The position numbers were made by a program, and so were the translations under genes. From JABMQB01 sp963666575 (GTDB lineage Bacteria; Bacteroidota; Bacteroidia; Bacteroidales; Prolixibacteraceae), in assembly GCA_963666575.2 (NCBI GenBank), contig CAXXYG010000012.1, positions 310,001 through 374,000 on the forward strand: a stretch of 64,000 nt of DNA, given 5' to 3'. Numbering within the stretch: the first letter of the stretch is position 1; each line of letters begins with the position of its first letter. Of this stretch, positions 63,562 to 64,000 are shown piece by piece. The notes under the pieces are model-generated. The model did not search any database. It was not told the DNA's origin and saw nothing but the letters and a program-made list of their open reading frames with translations.

Positions 63562-64000
63562 AATTCCGCACTTAATTTTAGCAGCAGGCGCTTCAAGTAG
63601 GATGGGGCAACCCAAACAATTACTGCCTTGGGGTGGGCAAACACTAATTGAGCACCAGATTCAAATTCGTCTTCAAACAGGTGAGGAAGTTGTGGTGGTT
63701 TTAGGAGCCAATTCCAAAATAATTTTGCCAATCATTGAAAAACTACCAATTATAATTATTATAAATCCAGAATGGGCACTAGGCATTGGTAATTCGCTGG
63801 CTTTTGGAATTAGGGAGTTAAACAACAAAATTCCTGATGCAAAAGGAGCTTTAATTTCGCTTGTCGATCAACCATTAATAACTATAATTCATTTAAATAA
63901 ATTATTCAAAACATGCGTACCCGGAAACCAACAAATTATTGCTTCTCAATCCGCTTCAGGATGGACAGGTGTACCCGCACTTTTTGATAGGTTTTATTTC
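63554..64000 (+). CDS. mocA: MobA-like NTP transferase / molybdenum cofactor cytidylyltransferase (3' truncated by window edge)
   Basis: Translation from ATG 63554 stays open to the last base (149 codons). It begins with the nucleotidyltransferase signature HLILAAGASSRMGQPKQLLP and continues with LIEHQIQIRLQTGEEVVVVL, NPEWALGIGNSLAFGIRELN and ALISLVDQPLI. This is the MocA-type enzyme that makes the cytidine dinucleotide form of the cofactor used by xanthine-dehydrogenase-family enzymes. It overlaps xdhC and belongs to the same operon. The C-terminal part is outside the window. Confidence 0.9.
   Translation, partial: MAKIPHLILAAGASSRMGQPKQLLPWGGQTLIEHQIQIRLQTGEEVVVVLGANSKIILPIIEKLPIIIIINPEWALGIGNSLAFGIRELNNKIPDAKGALISLVDQPLITIIHLNKLFKTCVPGNQQIIASQSASGWTGVPALFDRFYF

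Noticed and set aside
1..64000. tRNA, rRNA, CRISPR array, prophage or replication origin
   Set aside because: None was recognised by eye: no regularly spaced repeats, no phage structural genes, no DnaA-box cluster and no cloverleaf sequence.

Overview
The window is chromosomal DNA from a Bacteroidota bacterium, most likely a marine or sediment member of the Marinilabiliales type (the order is inferred). The supporting signs are two SusC/SusD pairs, each preceded by a FecI-type ECF sigma factor and a FecR anti-sigma factor, SusC proteins with an N-terminal STN signalling domain, -7 boxes of the TAnnTTTG type, AT-rich DNA, many Sec or lipoprotein export signals, and a high density of sulfatases and rhamnosidases. 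No tRNA, rRNA, CRISPR array, complete insertion sequence or prophage was seen.

Layout. 1-4570: the end of a glucosamine-6-phosphate deaminase gene, a FucP-type sugar permease, a small secreted protein, a ThuA-domain protein and a GH30 glycosidase, closed by a terminator. 4571-5331 is AT-rich and non-coding with one good promoter. 5332-6925: a secreted acidic repeat protein, a PadR regulator and a PspC-domain membrane protein. 7046-19893: polysaccharide utilisation locus A (ECF sigma, FecR, SusC, SusD, three FGly-type sulfatases, a GH5-like lipoprotein). 20518-21801: a hexokinase with its own promoter and terminator. 22031-44005: locus B (ECF sigma, FecR, SusC, frameshifted SusD, then GH78-GH106, an MBL-fold protein, a carboxylesterase, and a second GH78-GH106 pair). 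44116-45209: a secreted small protein and a TetR regulator on the minus strand. 45311-45589: a decayed fragment of a PQQ-like beta-propeller gene. 45687-56988: an AraC regulator, then a row of exported hydrolases and small-fold proteins (two alpha/beta hydrolases, two NTF2-like proteins, a type B carboxylesterase, a carboxymuconolactone-decarboxylase-like protein, a cupin, an intact PQQ-like propeller protein) and a CBM9/DUF5916 outer-membrane protein. 57043-59439: a minus-strand moaA-moaD-moaE-moeB operon. 59754-64000: a divergent molybdo-hydroxylase operon ([2Fe-2S] subunit, Tat-exported molybdopterin subunit with a frameshift, XdhC, MocA).

How the parts fit. In each locus, glycan binding to SusC/SusD should signal through the STN domain and FecR to free the ECF sigma factor. 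Locus A seems directed at a sulfated glycan and locus B at a rhamnose-rich, probably acylated glycan; the hexokinase could feed released hexoses into glycolysis. The moa genes and XdhC/MocA supply and mature the cofactor for the adjacent molybdo-hydroxylase.

The most unusual observation is a structured element found between susC and susD in both loci, with a likely degenerate third copy at 49538-49597. It starts with a four-codon ORF (ATG AAA CGN NNA TGA), continues into a hairpin and ends in a GRGAGTTACAT motif. Three genes (SusD of locus B, the first GH78, the molybdopterin subunit) are each broken by a single-base change in a homopolymer, which may be sequencing error rather than real decay.
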